Below are positions 42,917 to 52,703 of a DNA stretch of 64,000 nucleotides, piece after piece. Each line of letters starts with the position of its first letter. Position 1 is the stretch's first letter. The notes below the pieces were generated by a model, which saw only the letters and a program-made list of their open reading frames with translations, did no database searches and was not told where the DNA came from. The translations under genes and the position numbers were made by a program. The DNA is from Gloeocapsopsis dulcis (GTDB taxonomy: Bacteria > Cyanobacteriota > Cyanobacteriia > Cyanobacteriales > Chroococcidiopsidaceae): assembly GCF_032163395.1 (NCBI RefSeq), contig NZ_CP119968.1, positions 3,746,001 through 3,810,000 of the forward strand, written 5' to 3'.

Positions 42917-42933
42917 GCCCTCCTGTAGAGGGC
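42917..42933 (-). terminator. Terminator of the first psbA
   Basis: On the minus strand GCCCTC/GAGGGC (42917-42922 and 42928-42933) forms a stem with a 5-base loop followed by ATTTTGTTTT, 33 bases past the psbA stop. Confidence 0.75.
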
Positions 42934-42965
42934 GCTAACTGCCGATGAGATGTTGCTGAGAGAAA

Positions 42966-44048
42966 TTAACCACTGATTGTAGGTGCAGTAAAAGCAACTG
43001 GAACAGGAGTACCTGAAGCCAAATCGAGTGGGAAGTTATGAGCATTGCGTTCGTGCATCACTTCAATTCCCAAGTTGGCACGGTTGAGGACATCTGCCCA
43101 GGTTGCTACGACACGACCTTGCGAGTCGAGTACTGATTGATTAAAGTTAAAACCATTCAAGTTAAATGCCATTGTGCTGATACCTAGGGCAGTAAACCAG
43201 ATACCGACGACAGGCCAAGCACCCAAGAAAAAGTGTAGCGATCGCGAGTTGTTAAAACTAGCGTACTGCCAAATCAACCGTCCAAAGTAGCCGTGAGCAG
43301 CGACAATGCTATAAGTTTCTGCTTCTTGCCCAAACTTATATCCCAAATTCTGTGATTCTATTTCTGTCGTCTCTCGGATCAATGAGGATGTTACCAAAGA
43401 TCCATGCATGGCACAGAACAACGAACCACCAAACACTGCTGCTACACCCAACTGATGGAAGGGATGCATCAGAATGTTATGCTCTGCCTGAAACACAAGC
43501 ATGAAGTTGAACGTACCAGAAATACCCAAAGGCATACCGTCAGAAAAACTACCTTGCCCAATTGGGTAAATTAAGAATACAGACGTTGCAGCAGCTACAG
43601 GCGCAGAGTAAGCTACACAAATCCAAGGACGCATTCCTAAGCGGTAGCTGAGTTCCCATTGCCGACCTAGCCAGCAAAAGATGCCAATGAGAAAATGAAA
43701 AACGATCAGTTCATAGGGTCCGCCGTTGTAGAGCCATTCATCCAACGAGGCTGCTTCCCAAATTGGGTAGAAGTGCAAGCCGATCGCATTAGAAGAAGGA
43801 ACAACAGCACCAGTAATAATGTTGTTTCCGTAAAGTAAAGAACCTGAAACGGGTTCGCGAATGCCATCAATATCAACAGGTGGAGCGGCAATAAAGGCAA
43901 TAATGAAACAAACGGTAGCGGTTAGCAAACACGGAATCATCAGTACGCCGAACCAACCAACGTACAATCGATTTTCCGTACTTGTGACCCAATCACAGAA
44001 CCGCTCCCACAGGTTAGCGCTTTCGCGTCGCTGTAGTGTTGTAGTCAT
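42966..44048 (-). CDS. psbA: Photosystem II D1 protein, Q130 form
   Basis: 360 residues from ATG 44048. All functional residues are present: Tyr161, Asp170, Glu189, His190, His198, His215, Ser264, His272, His332, Glu333, His337, Asp342 and the processing site after Ala344, followed by a 16-residue extension. Residue 130 is Gln ([10 protein letters not shown]), with Cys144, Cys212 and Ser270. From memory these match the low-light D1 form (PsbA1 of Thermosynechococcus, D1:1 of Synechococcus). Differences from the neighbouring copy exceed 25 residues, so this is a distinct isoform, not a recent duplicate. It is not D1' (Gly80, Phe158 and Thr286 are kept). Confidence 0.95.
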   Translation of the reverse strand: MTTTLQRRESANLWERFCDWVTSTENRLYVGWFGVLMIPCLLTATVCFIIAFIAAPPVDIDGIREPVSGSLLYGNNIITGAVVPSSNAIGLHFYPIWEAASLDEWLYNGGPYELIVFHFLIGIFCWLGRQWELSYRLGMRPWICVAYSAPVAAATSVFLIYPIGQGSFSDGMPLGISGTFNFMLVFQAEHNILMHPFHQLGVAAVFGGSLFCAMHGSLVTSSLIRETTEIESQNLGYKFGQEAETYSIVAAHGYFGRLIWQYASFNNSRSLHFFLGAWPVVGIWFTALGISTMAFNLNGFNFNQSVLDSQGRVVATWADVLNRANLGIEVMHERNAHNFPLDLASGTPVPVAFTAPTISG

Positions 44049-44323
44049 GGTTCTATTCAAGAAAAAAGTGTTTGATTAATTGCGCGAGAATTTAAAAATT
44101 GCTTTATCTTTGAGCGTTGTCTTACTCGTTCGTCTGAGAGCCAGGTATTGTAACTCGATCCTTACGACTCCTCACACCAAATTTGCGTTTCACTTCCCAA
44201 AGACGAGAGTATAATTTTTGGAAATTGACTGACTCTTATTATTAGTATGTACATTGATTTTTGCTATAAATCAATCAACTTATATTAAGTTTTGCTAGCG
44301 TTTGTTACAAAGATCTGCATAGC
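44049..44323. promoter_or_regulatory. Upstream region of the Q130 psbA
   Basis: About 275 bases with the promoter of the Q130 copy, following the terminator of the other copy. I do not see a convincing -35/-10 pair; regulation may differ from the E130 copy. No ORF. Confidence 0.4.
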
Positions 44324-44325
44324 AA

Positions 44326-44353
44326 AAAGCGCCCCCGCTAGAGGAGGCGCTTT
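44326..44353 (-). terminator. Terminator of the second psbA
   Basis: AAAGCGCC (44326-44333) pairs with GGCGCTTT (44346-44353); on the minus strand the stem is followed by a short T-run. It ends the E130 psbA transcript so the two copies are transcribed separately. Confidence 0.78.
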
Positions 44354-44376
44354 AAGTTATAGCTTCAGGCTAAATC

Positions 44377-45459
44377 TTAACCGTTGATGCTAGGAGCAGT
44401 CAAAGCAACAGGAATTGCATCTCCCGCAGCCAAGTCGAGTGGGAAGTTGTGAGCATTGCGCTCGTGCATCACTTCCATCCCCAAGTTAGCGCGGTTGAGC
44501 ACATCTGCCCAAGTGCCAATCACGCGACCTTGCGAGTCAATCACTGACTGGTTGAAGTTGAACCCGTTGAGGTTGAACGCCATCGTACTGATGCCCAACG
44601 ATGTGAACCAAATGCCCACTACTGGCCATGCTGCTAAGAAGAAGTGTAACGCACGGCTGTTGTTGAAGCTGGCATATTGGAAGATTAATCTTCCAAAGTA
44701 ACCGTGTGCCGCTACGATGTTGTATGTTTCTTCTTCTTGTCCAAATTTGTAACCGTAGTTTTGGCTTTCGCTTTCGCTTGTTTCACGCACTAACGAGCTT
44801 GTTACCAATGAACCGTGCATCGCACTGAACAGTGCCCCACCGAATACCCCTGCTACTCCTAACTGGTGGAATGGGTGCATCAGGATGTTGTGCTCTGCTT
44901 GGAACACTAACATGAAGTTGAATGTCCCGCTGATGCCCAATGGCATGCCATCGCTGAATGAACCTTGTCCAATTGGGTAGATCAAGAATACTGCTGTTGC
45001 TGCTGCAACGGGTGCTGAGTAGGCTACGGCAATCCACGGCCGCATACCTAGGCGGTAGGATAATTCCCACTCTCTTCCCATGTAGCAGAATACTCCAATC
45101 AAGAAGTGGAAGATCACTAATTGATATGGCCCACCGTTGTAGAGCCACTCATCTAATGATGCTGCTTCCCAAATTGGGTAGAAGTGTAGTCCGATCGCGT
45201 TTGATGATGGTACTACTGCTCCACTGATGATGTTGTTGCCGTAGATTAATGAACCTGCTACTGGTTCGCGGATGCCGTCGATGTCTACGGGGGGTGCTGC
45301 TATGAAGGCGATGATGAAGCAGGTTGTTGCTGCTAGTAGCGTTGGGATCATTAACACGCCAAACCAGCCTACGTATAGCCGGTTATCTGTTGATGTTACC
45401 CAGTTGCAAAACCGCTCCCACAATGATGCGCTTTCGCGTCTTTGTAGAGTTGTTGTCAT
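44377..45459 (-). CDS. psbA: Photosystem II D1 protein, E130 form
   Basis: 360 residues from ATG. Same ligands as the neighbour copy, but residue 130 is Glu ([10 protein letters not shown]), with Ala144, Ser212 and Ala270. These are the marks of the high-light or stress D1 form (PsbA3 of Thermosynechococcus, D1:2 of Synechococcus), in which Glu130 strengthens the hydrogen bond to pheophytin and favours photoprotection. C-terminal processing site LDLA|AGD. The codon use is different from the Q130 copy, being richer in GCT/GGT codons as for a highly expressed gene. A promoter is visible just upstream. Confidence 0.96.
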   Translation of the reverse strand: MTTTLQRRESASLWERFCNWVTSTDNRLYVGWFGVLMIPTLLAATTCFIIAFIAAPPVDIDGIREPVAGSLIYGNNIISGAVVPSSNAIGLHFYPIWEAASLDEWLYNGGPYQLVIFHFLIGVFCYMGREWELSYRLGMRPWIAVAYSAPVAAATAVFLIYPIGQGSFSDGMPLGISGTFNFMLVFQAEHNILMHPFHQLGVAGVFGGALFSAMHGSLVTSSLVRETSESESQNYGYKFGQEEETYNIVAAHGYFGRLIFQYASFNNSRALHFFLAAWPVVGIWFTSLGISTMAFNLNGFNFNQSVIDSQGRVIGTWADVLNRANLGMEVMHERNAHNFPLDLAAGDAIPVALTAPSING

Positions 45460-45516
45460 TCTATGATTGCTTTTTGTTGTATCTATGATTTTGTAGGTGT
45501 TTTCCCTACACTTAAC

Positions 45517-45545
45517 ACCTTAAGCTATTTGTTGCGTTTTGTAAA
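45517..45545 (-). promoter_or_regulatory. Promoter of the E130 psbA
   Basis: On the minus strand TTTACA (45540-45545) lies 17 bases before TAAGGT (45517-45522), giving a leader of about 50 bases to the ATG, as for known cyanobacterial psbA promoters. The -10 is weak. Confidence 0.5.
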
Positions 45546-45638
45546 GGATATTAAAAAAATTAGAATTAAGTTAGTTCCGAAATCCGTAACAGGCGATCGC
45601 TTGCCAAGCATAAAAACACCGCAGCACAACACAAAATA

Positions 45639-46586
45639 ATGTCCGGCATTGTCACCTATAGTCCTGCCTACACCTTAGTGCCTACCTACGAGTGCTTTAA
45701 TCTCTGTGGTTATTGCAATTTTCGGATAGATCCAGGCAAAGAGCCTTGGATGACTCTATCCGCAGCAGAAAACACGCTACAAGCATTACAAAAGCAAGAT
45801 ATCTGTGAGATTCTCATTTTGAGCGGCGAAGTTCATCCAAAATCATTACGACGTCAGCCATGGCTGCAGTTAATTTACGATTTGTGCGAACTTGCACTTA
45901 GGCTGGGGTTTCTGCCGCATACGAATGTAGGACCACTGAGTTTTCAAGAAATGCAACAGCTTAAAACCGTTAATGTATCAATGGGTTTGATGCTGGAGCA
46001 ACTAACGCCTACTTTATTAAGCACAGTACATCGCCATGCACCGAGTAAGATACCAGAACTAAGATTACAACAGCTTGCTTGGGCAGGAGAATTGCAAATT
46101 CCATTTACAACAGGGTTACTGTTAGGAATCGGAGAGACACCACAGGACTGGTGGGAAACATTGGATGCGATCGCCCAATTACACAGTCGTTATCGTCATA
46201 TTCAAGAAGTCATCCTGCAGCCTTACAGCCCAGGAAATCAGCAAACTTGGGACGCCCCAGGGTTTGAACCGCGTCAGCTACCCGAAGTTATTGCTAAAGC
46301 TAGAAAAATTTTACCCGCAGAAATTACAATTCAAATTCCACCAAATTTAGTTCCAGATCCAGATTGGTTACTTGCTTGTATCGAAGCTGGGGCAGGAGAT
46401 TTAGGCGGTATAGGACCAAAAGATGAAGTGAATCCAGATTATCCACATCTGACTCACGAGCATCTATTACAAATATTAAACTCAGCCGGATGGCGACTCA
46501 CACCACGTTTGCCCATTTGTCCCCAGTATGACCAATGGCTACCGCAACATCTACATACAGTAGTGCAATCTTGGAGAAATAGGTAA
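45639..46586 (+). CDS. cofG: FO synthase subunit CofG (radical SAM)
   Basis: 315 residues from ATG. The radical SAM cluster motif is Cys19-x3-Cys23-x2-Cys26 (YECFNLCGYCNFR). Other features: EILILSGEVHP, HTNVGPLSFQEM, MGLMLEQL, TTGLLLGIGETPQDWWETL, EVILQPYSPG and GAGDLGGIGPKDEVNPDYPH. CofG and CofH make the deazaflavin chromophore FO, which in cyanobacteria serves as antenna of DNA photolyase. CofH is not in this window. It diverges from psbA. Confidence 0.93.
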   Translation: MSGIVTYSPAYTLVPTYECFNLCGYCNFRIDPGKEPWMTLSAAENTLQALQKQDICEILILSGEVHPKSLRRQPWLQLIYDLCELALRLGFLPHTNVGPLSFQEMQQLKTVNVSMGLMLEQLTPTLLSTVHRHAPSKIPELRLQQLAWAGELQIPFTTGLLLGIGETPQDWWETLDAIAQLHSRYRHIQEVILQPYSPGNQQTWDAPGFEPRQLPEVIAKARKILPAEITIQIPPNLVPDPDWLLACIEAGAGDLGGIGPKDEVNPDYPHLTHEHLLQILNSAGWRLTPRLPICPQYDQWLPQHLHTVVQSWRNR

Positions 46587-46714
46587 AATAAGGCACTGAT
46601 AGGGTGTTTTTATTAGATTTATTTCAGCAGCTTTTTTATTCTTCTGTCTGCTTGAGCGACTTATAGGGCTGCTGGCACTTCTATTGCATCTAGTTTAACT
46701 TAATGCTTCACTAT

Positions 46715-47407
46715 CTACTGCTGAGACAGCGCGTTTATCCGTTGATGGCGACGGCGCTGCCAAATCTTTGGTATTACTCGCATGCGACGTTTGAAGCTAC
46801 TCCACTCTTCTGGACTTAATTCGATCTGTTGCCAAGTAGGTCGAGCTAATAAACGATCAGACCAACGATTTAATTTAGGATAATCGGTCAGAGCAATTCC
46901 CAAATCAGGCATTCTATGAACGAGTGTTCCAGCGACAATTTCTGCTAGTGTTAGCTGTTCGCCAGCAAAGTAAGGAGAGTTATCTAATAAAGCTTCAAAA
47001 TAATTCAATGTATTAATTGCCCGTAGTTGAGCATACTCAAATACTGACTTCTCGCTTGACTTCTCATCATGTACAAGTAGTTGAAACACCGCAGGTAGCA
47101 ATTCATTGAGCGTAACCATTTGCACCATCCGCACCTTCGCTAAAGCAATTGCATCAGTCGGAAGCAGCGATCGCTCAGGATACCGCGCTTCTAAATAATC
47201 TAGAATTGCTAACGATTCAATCACGCGAAAATCACCATCGACTAAAACTGGGATATGGCTAAAAGGATTTAAGGCAAGAAATTCGGGTTCAAATTGTTCG
47301 CCGCTTAAATCAACTGGGATTAATTCAAAAGAAAGCTGTTTTTCTAGTAGAGCTAACCATACAGGACGAGCATAAGCAGAAGGACGGGCATAGTAAAGCT
47401 TGAGCAT
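46715..47407 (-). CDS. Glutathione S-transferase family protein
   Basis: 230 residues from ATG 47407. Thioredoxin-fold N-domain MLKLYYARPSAYARPVWLALLEKQLSFELIPVDLSGEQFEPEFLALNPFSHIPVLVDGDFRVIESLAILDYL with the cis-Pro and the ES motif that holds the glutathione gamma-Glu; helical C-domain to the end with VGTLVHRMPDLGIALTDYPKLNRWSDRLLARP. The substrate is unknown. It follows a TetR gene on the same strand, and similar dyads lie upstream of both, so it is probably induced by a toxic electrophile. Confidence 0.88.
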   Translation of the reverse strand: MLKLYYARPSAYARPVWLALLEKQLSFELIPVDLSGEQFEPEFLALNPFSHIPVLVDGDFRVIESLAILDYLEARYPERSLLPTDAIALAKVRMVQMVTLNELLPAVFQLLVHDEKSSEKSVFEYAQLRAINTLNYFEALLDNSPYFAGEQLTLAEIVAGTLVHRMPDLGIALTDYPKLNRWSDRLLARPTWQQIELSPEEWSSFKRRMRVIPKIWQRRRHQRINALSQQ

Positions 47408-47438
47408 AGGAACTACTTCTCGCAACGAGAACAACAAA

Positions 47439-47453
47439 AGACCGATCGGTTTG
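47439..47453 (-). promoter_or_regulatory. TetR operator upstream of the GST gene
   Basis: AGACCGATCGGTTTG contains the perfect palindrome ACCGATCGGT (47441-47450), 32 bases upstream of the GST start. A matching AGACCGATCAGTCTG is upstream of the TetR gene. Confidence 0.62.
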
Positions 47454-47470
47454 TTTTAGTGCAAAAAAAT

Positions 47471-48070
47471 TTAGATGAGTGCTGCTAGTTGGTTTTGAAT
47501 ATAAGTTTTAAGATGGTTCAGGGCGCGTTCCAAATAAGAAGCATCCCCATACAACTTGCTGAGCATTACCCCTCCCTCAATGGTTGCAATCAAAATCGTA
47601 GCAACAGTATCAGAATTGACATTTGCATGCAATTCGCCACGCATAACACCTTTATCGACAATGCGATGAATCAAACCGCGCCACGCATCCATCGCAAGTT
47701 GCGCCCGTTCGCGTAAAGCTGGATGAGCATCATCACTCTCTACGGCTGTATTGAGGATTGGACAACCACCCTGGACAGGTGGATCGTCCAACATCTGCTC
47801 ATAAACACTGAGAATTGCAATTAAGCGCTCCACCGCATGACGTTTTCCTTTCAAAGCACCCATAAATTTCTGTTGTACGCGACTGGCTGCGAAATCAAAT
47901 GCTTCTAGAGCTAGCTCATCTTTGCTTTGGAAGTGATGATAAATACCTCCTTTTTGTAAGCCTGTAACACGCATTATGTCTGACATCGAAGACCCTGCAT
48001 ACCCTTGTTGGTTAAATAGAGCCGCTGCTTGCTCGATAATACGTGTTTTGGTTTGTTGAGCTTTTGACAT
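47471..48070 (-). CDS. TetR/AcrR family regulator of the GST gene
   Basis: 199 residues from ATG. HTH at about 8-52 (TRIIEQAAALFNQQGYAGSSMSDIMRVTGLQKGGIYHHFQSKDELALEAF). The C-terminal domain (LDDPPVQGGCPILNTAVESDDAHPALRERAQLAMDAWRGLI) is of the YxaF/LmrA type, with the conserved GGCP cysteine. Matching operator-like dyads lie before this gene and before the GST gene, supporting autoregulation and control of the GST. Confidence 0.89.
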   Translation of the reverse strand: MSKAQQTKTRIIEQAAALFNQQGYAGSSMSDIMRVTGLQKGGIYHHFQSKDELALEAFDFAASRVQQKFMGALKGKRHAVERLIAILSVYEQMLDDPPVQGGCPILNTAVESDDAHPALRERAQLAMDAWRGLIHRIVDKGVMRGELHANVNSDTVATILIATIEGGVMLSKLYGDASYLERALNHLKTYIQNQLAALI

Positions 48071-48079
48071 CTAAATTAA

Positions 48080-48094
48080 AGACCGATCAGTCTG
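48080..48094 (-). promoter_or_regulatory. TetR operator upstream of its own gene
   Basis: AGACCGATCAGTCTG, 10 bases before the TetR start; 13 of 15 bases match the site before the GST gene. Confidence 0.6.
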
Positions 48095-48194
48095 TTTAAG
48101 ACTAGCAGAAAGAACTAAAGAATACAAGGTGTTAGTGCCATCATGAATTAATCCACACAAATTGACTCAGTTATTCAAAGTCAAGCGTTTGATA

Positions 48195-48620
48195 TTAATC
48201 TTCAACTATGAGTGATAAAGCGTCATTTAAAAGCTTCGACGAGTCGATTAAGGTAGCTAACTCCTCAGGCTCATATTTTCCTTGACTAACTTCAAGTGAT
48301 GCTGTGTCAATAGCACTATCTAGTGCGTTGCGTAGAATAGATTGCAATTCGTCTTTGGTTAGATAATAACCTCCTGACTTGCGGCGTTTATTCTTTTCCT
48401 TAATTTCCCGCACGCTGTTACGAATTGACACTTCCCAAGATTTTGTGGAACGGTTTTCGGCTTGCTTTTTGATCAAGTGATGTAACAAAACTTTAGCATG
48501 AGAACGAATGTTATTAATTTTGTCATCGCGACTCATTTCTTCAAGTTCTTCTACCAGTAACAAGGCTGCTGCACTTTCGCCTTTTATAATTAAATTCTTA
48601 AGTTCTAATAACTCTTCCAT
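48195..48620 (-). CDS. DUF29-related protein
   Basis: 141 residues from ATG 48620 (MEELLELKNLIIKG); a GTG at 48632 would add four residues. Characteristic core: ALLLVEELEEMSRDDKINNIRSHAKVLLHHLIKKQAENRSTKSWEVSIRNSVREIKEKNKRRKSGGYYL, followed by a helical acidic end. This is a common cyanobacterial DUF29-like family without known function, often lying close to mobile or toxin-antitoxin loci. No partner gene is adjacent here. Confidence 0.78.
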   Translation of the reverse strand: MEELLELKNLIIKGESAAALLLVEELEEMSRDDKINNIRSHAKVLLHHLIKKQAENRSTKSWEVSIRNSVREIKEKNKRRKSGGYYLTKDELQSILRNALDSAIDTASLEVSQGKYEPEELATLIDSSKLLNDALSLIVED

Positions 48621-48632
48621 CGTCCTATACAC

Positions 48633-48971
48633 CGTTAGAGTTGTTTTAGTCTCTAATACAAACCAATCAATAATCCCATCTATGAAGTGAAAGCTGATTA
48701 TCGACCCAATCCTGAGTAGTAGTAACTGTTGCCACTTGAGTACTATGATGACACGCAGGTTATTACCCTAGCCCTATATTATTTGTGCCGTCGATGCAGC
48801 AACTGGCAAGTAAATTTGCATTTGCATAGTCTATATTGCTCGTGAAAGCAATGCTGATATGAATTATTTCTAACCAACCTTCAAGTATTGTTACTAACTT
48901 AAGTCCAACAACGTGAAAACAGCGCGATAAAATAGACATAGTGAATTCAGAAGACCAAATATTGGTCGAAG
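48633..48971. other. Intergenic region upstream of hflX
   Basis: About 340 bases between divergent genes, AT-rich. A short ATTGC...GCAAT inverted repeat is seen near 48835-48852. No gene, RNA or strong terminator is recognised. Confidence 0.45.
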
Positions 48972-50687
48972 GTGCCTATCGAGACTATTTACGGTAATCT
49001 TCAAGGTTTAAAGTCCAGCCAGATTAAACAACTACAACGGCTGTATCAACAACGCTTACCAGGCGATCGCCCGACTACGCCCGAATTTGCGCAGCGCTTA
49101 GCTGCAATTAGCACCGAGATTAATCAACCTGTGTGTGCATATGTTAATCGTCGGGGACAGGTGATTCGCGTAGGTGTAGGAACACCACGTCAAACTCAAA
49201 TTCCTCCTTTAGAACTACCACGCTACGGTGCAGAACGTCTGAGTGGAATTCGTTGTATCTCGACGCAACTCAAGCCCGAACCACCCAACGAAGCCGCATT
49301 AACTGCAATGGCGATGCAAAGATTAGATGTGCTAGCGATACTTAATATCACTGGTTCAGGATTTCAACGTCGTGGTGGGGGTGCTACAGGTTATGTTAAG
49401 GAAACTTATTTAGCCCATTTAGTGCCTAGTACCGAGGTAATAGATGCTGATGCACCACTAGCAAGTTGGAGTGTATCGCAACCGCTTAGTTTAGATGTTC
49501 TGAGTAATCAAGATTTTCTCGATTTAGTCGAAGGACTCGAAACTGAGTTTCGGCGAGAATATGTTGCAACACAGGTAGACACAGACCGCGATCGCGTGTT
49601 GATTGTAGGAGTCCAAACGGACAATATCACACCACAAGCATTTCAAGATACTTTGGATGAATTAGCGCGATTAGTTGATACTGCTGGTGGAGAAGTGTTA
49701 CAAACATTTCGTCAAAAGCGATCGCGTCCCCATCCTCAAACCGCAGTTGGGGAAGGAAAAGTCCAGGAAATTGCTTTAACTGCACAAACTTTGGGAGCAA
49801 ATCTGATTGTCTTTGACCGCGATTTATCACCAGCGCAAGTACGTAACTTAGAAACACAAATCGGGATTCGAGTTGTTGACCGTACTGAAGTGATTTTAGA
49901 TATTTTTGCACAACGTGCTCGGACTCGTGCGGGTAAATTACAAGTCGAACTTGCCCAACTTGAATATATGCTGCCGCGACTGACAGGGCGGGGTCAAGCA
50001 ATGTCTCGTCTCGGTGGTGGTATTGGTACTCGTGGTCCTGGTGAAACAAAACTAGAAACCGAACGCCGCACGATCGCCCGCCGGATTGCTAGGTTACAAG
50101 AAGAAGTTAACCAATTACAAGCACATCGTTCCCGTCTGCGACAACAGCGCCAACATCGCGAAGTTCCTTCGGTTGCGATCGTTGGTTATACCAATGCGGG
50201 TAAGTCTACGCTACTCAATGCACTAACCAATGCAGAAGTTTACACAGCAGATCAGTTATTTGCGACACTCGATCCGACGACTCGCCGTTTGGTCATTCCT
50301 AGCGTTAGTGGAGAACCGCAAGCAATTGTCTTAACAGACACGGTAGGTTTTATTCACGAACTTCCGGCGTCACTAATGGATGCATTTCGCGCCACACTCG
50401 AAGAAGTCACCGAAGCCGATGCGTTACTTCATGTAGTGGATCTTTCGCACCCAGCATGGCAAAGTCAAATTCGCTCAGTTATGAGTATTTTGTCAGAAAT
50501 GCCAATAACGCCAGGTCCAATGCTGATTGCTTTAAACAAAGTTGATTGTGTTGATAGTGACACGCTAGCAGTTGCACAAGAAGAGTTTCCGCAAGCGGTG
50601 TATATTTCTGCAAGCGATCGCCTAGGATTAGAAACTCTCCGGCAACGCCTCGGACAACTTGTGCGTTACGCTGTTGCACCTAGCTAA
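48972..50687 (+). CDS. hflX: GTPase HflX
   Basis: 571 residues from GTG. The N-terminal ~170 residues are an extension common in cyanobacterial HflX; then the HflX domain (RVLIVGVQTDN, ALTAQTLGANLIVFDRDLSPAQVRNLE, RTEVILDIFAQRARTRAGKLQVELAQLEYMLPRLTG and GGIGTRGPGETKLETERR) leads into the G domain with G1 GYTNAGKST (about 404-412), G3 DTVGF, G4 NKVD and G5-like SASD. HflX binds 50S subunits and splits or rescues stalled ribosomes under stress. It converges with the DUF445 gene, three bases apart. Confidence 0.95.
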   Translation: MPIETIYGNLQGLKSSQIKQLQRLYQQRLPGDRPTTPEFAQRLAAISTEINQPVCAYVNRRGQVIRVGVGTPRQTQIPPLELPRYGAERLSGIRCISTQLKPEPPNEAALTAMAMQRLDVLAILNITGSGFQRRGGGATGYVKETYLAHLVPSTEVIDADAPLASWSVSQPLSLDVLSNQDFLDLVEGLETEFRREYVATQVDTDRDRVLIVGVQTDNITPQAFQDTLDELARLVDTAGGEVLQTFRQKRSRPHPQTAVGEGKVQEIALTAQTLGANLIVFDRDLSPAQVRNLETQIGIRVVDRTEVILDIFAQRARTRAGKLQVELAQLEYMLPRLTGRGQAMSRLGGGIGTRGPGETKLETERRTIARRIARLQEEVNQLQAHRSRLRQQRQHREVPSVAIVGYTNAGKSTLLNALTNAEVYTADQLFATLDPTTRRLVIPSVSGEPQAIVLTDTVGFIHELPASLMDAFRATLEEVTEADALLHVVDLSHPAWQSQIRSVMSILSEMPITPGPMLIALNKVDCVDSDTLAVAQEEFPQAVYISASDRLGLETLRQRLGQLVRYAVAPS

Positions 50688-50690
50688 AGA

Positions 50691-51926
50691 CTAGAAATTA
50701 CGGAGTACCAGAAATAGGGTTTGTAGCGAACCAACTATAAATCCTAAAACTCCACCTAAATTAACAATCGCTTGTAGTTCATTTTTAACAATTCCTTCAA
50801 CTGCAGTTTCAAGATCCGCAGCAGAAGTCGATTTGACGCGATCGACAATCACCTGATCGATTGACAAGATGGGAATCGCCTGCGCCACAATATTTTCTAA
50901 ATCGCGCTCTAGATAGCGTTCTAAAATTAAGGCAAGTTCTTTGCTAACAACATCTAACGAAGTATTTACTGCTGCCGAATTTCGCAGACGGTTTAAAAGT
51001 AAACTCGCGATGTTTTCCCAATCCACCGAATCACTTAATCCTTGGAGAACTTCACCCCCACGAGTTTGTAAATAGCTGCGAATTGTGTCGCGGATTGTCT
51101 TACGTAATTGGCGTACTGTAGAAACAGGTAAGTTTTGTAAAGACAGATTTTGTAACCAAGTTTTCAGCCGGTTACGAACGTCTAATGAGCGAATCAATTC
51201 TTGGATGCGATCGTTGGCGGATTCTCTTTCGTCTAAGCAGTAGCTTCTCAAGCGAGTTAAGGTGTTGCGTAAACCGAATAAATTAGCAACTACCCAGTAA
51301 GTCCCACTTGCTCTTTCTCTAAAACCTTCATCGATTGTTTGAATTGTGCGATCGGTGAGAAAGTCTACTAAAAGTTGCCGAATGACATCGGGTGGTAAAA
51401 CGATTTGTAATAACCAATCTGCAAGCTTAGTCGCTTGTTCGTCACTGAGTTGAAACTCAAGTATTACTTGATCGAAAATTTGATTCGTTTGTGCTTCTAA
51501 AAAATCTTCACGCCGCGCTAAGACTTTTAGTAAACGTGGTAAAGATTGACCGAGTAAATCTTTGAGAATATTTGCGGTAATTTTTGCCGTTTTCTGCTCT
51601 TTGTCTAAACGAATTTGGTCTAAGGCTAGTCGTAGTAGCCATAGAATACCAGCTTGGACGCGTTCTGGTTGCAGTAAGCGCCGTGCTAAGTTCTGTAATT
51701 CTTCTGGCGTTAGCAACGACCCCATAATTGTGTCAGAAACCCGCTTGGCTAAACGTTCTTGGTTGCGGGGAATCAAACCAGGGGTAAAAGGTACGCGTTT
51801 TCTACCAATATACAGCGTTCGATAGGGACGAAAGAGCATCTTGATGGCTATGTCATTGGTAAAATAGCCAATAATTGCTCCAAGTACAGGAGGAGCCGCG
51901 TAAAACCAAAGGTTAGACCAGTTCAA
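50691..51926 (-). CDS. DUF445 family membrane protein
   Basis: 411 residues from TTG 51926; the conserved N-terminus [41 protein letters not shown] starts here and no better start exists. Membrane helices lie at about 7-25 and near the C-terminus ([19 protein letters not shown]), with a long helical domain between. This is the DUF445/YheB-like family of uncharacterised membrane proteins. It follows menG on the same strand by 36 bases and may share its transcript. Confidence 0.88.
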   Translation of the reverse strand: MNWSNLWFYAAPPVLGAIIGYFTNDIAIKMLFRPYRTLYIGRKRVPFTPGLIPRNQERLAKRVSDTIMGSLLTPEELQNLARRLLQPERVQAGILWLLRLALDQIRLDKEQKTAKITANILKDLLGQSLPRLLKVLARREDFLEAQTNQIFDQVILEFQLSDEQATKLADWLLQIVLPPDVIRQLLVDFLTDRTIQTIDEGFRERASGTYWVVANLFGLRNTLTRLRSYCLDERESANDRIQELIRSLDVRNRLKTWLQNLSLQNLPVSTVRQLRKTIRDTIRSYLQTRGGEVLQGLSDSVDWENIASLLLNRLRNSAAVNTSLDVVSKELALILERYLERDLENIVAQAIPILSIDQVIVDRVKSTSAADLETAVEGIVKNELQAIVNLGGVLGFIVGSLQTLFLVLRNF

Positions 51927-51962
51927 GGATGCAAACCAACAAGGATAATGCTGCTTACAAAT

Positions 51963-52658
51963 TTATGATTTTTTTATTGTCAATACTCCCATCATACCGT
52001 TAGCAATGGGGTAGTGTGTAACTTCGGTAAAGCCTGCTTGTTGGGCTAATTTGACTTGTTCTTGACCTGTAGGAAATTGCTCTAAGCTTGGACTGATATA
52101 AGCATATTCTTCTGTTAAACCAAGTTGATGTGCTAGTGGGACAACCAATGTATCGAGATACCACTGCTGAAATGCGCGCATTTGCAAATTACTAGGGCGA
52201 TGAAAATCAAGAATAGCAGCTGTGGCGCGGGGTTTGAGGACGCGGTGTAATTCTTGAAAGCAACGGGGTATGTCTACAACATTACGTAATCCGTAACCCA
52301 TTGTTGCCGCGTCAAAGGTATTATCTGCAAAGGGTAGTTCCAAAACATCAGCTTCAACCCAGGCAATTGGTGAGGGAGAATACTTTTGTTGAGAACGTTG
52401 TTGAGCGATCGCCAGTAACTGCGGTGAAAAATCGACACCATACACATGACCTGTAATTCCAACTACGCGACTCAGCCGCAATGCTAAATCGCCACTACCA
52501 CAACACAAATCGAGACACATATTTCCTGTTTTTGCCTGACTCCATTTAACAGTCATTTGCTTCCAAATGCGATGCTGACCTAAACTCAGCCAATCATTCA
52601 TTTGGTCATAAACTGGAGCAATGCGGTCAAAAATATTGCGGATTTCAGTTGAAGTCAT
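51963..52658 (-). CDS. menG: MenG/UbiE quinone methyltransferase
   Basis: 231 residues from ATG. UbiE/COQ5 signature: FDRIAPVYDQMNDWLSLGQHRIWKQMTV and the SAM motif CLDLCCGSGDLALRLS, then VEADVLELPFADNTFDAATMGYGLRNVVD and the PRATAAILDFHRP stretch. In cyanobacteria this enzyme carries out the last methylation of phylloquinone (vitamin K1), the electron carrier A1 of photosystem I. Length and motifs are complete. It is the first gene of a likely operon with the DUF445 gene. Confidence 0.93.
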   Translation of the reverse strand: MTSTEIRNIFDRIAPVYDQMNDWLSLGQHRIWKQMTVKWSQAKTGNMCLDLCCGSGDLALRLSRVVGITGHVYGVDFSPQLLAIAQQRSQQKYSPSPIAWVEADVLELPFADNTFDAATMGYGLRNVVDIPRCFQELHRVLKPRATAAILDFHRPSNLQMRAFQQWYLDTLVVPLAHQLGLTEEYAYISPSLEQFPTGQEQVKLAQQAGFTEVTHYPIANGMMGVLTIKKS

Positions 52659-52703
52659 AAATAGGGGTGAGGGGCGAGGGGCGAGGAGCGAGTGAAAGAA
52701 TAG

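Noticed and set aside
42966-44048. Q130 psbA as the microaerobic D1' or the ChlF-type rogue D1
   Set aside because: Gly80, Phe158 and Thr286 are retained and all Mn-cluster ligands are present, so neither assignment fits.
44783-45227. Reading frames in alternative frames of the psbA genes
   Set aside because: High GC-skewed codon use of psbA creates long spurious frames; none has a start context.
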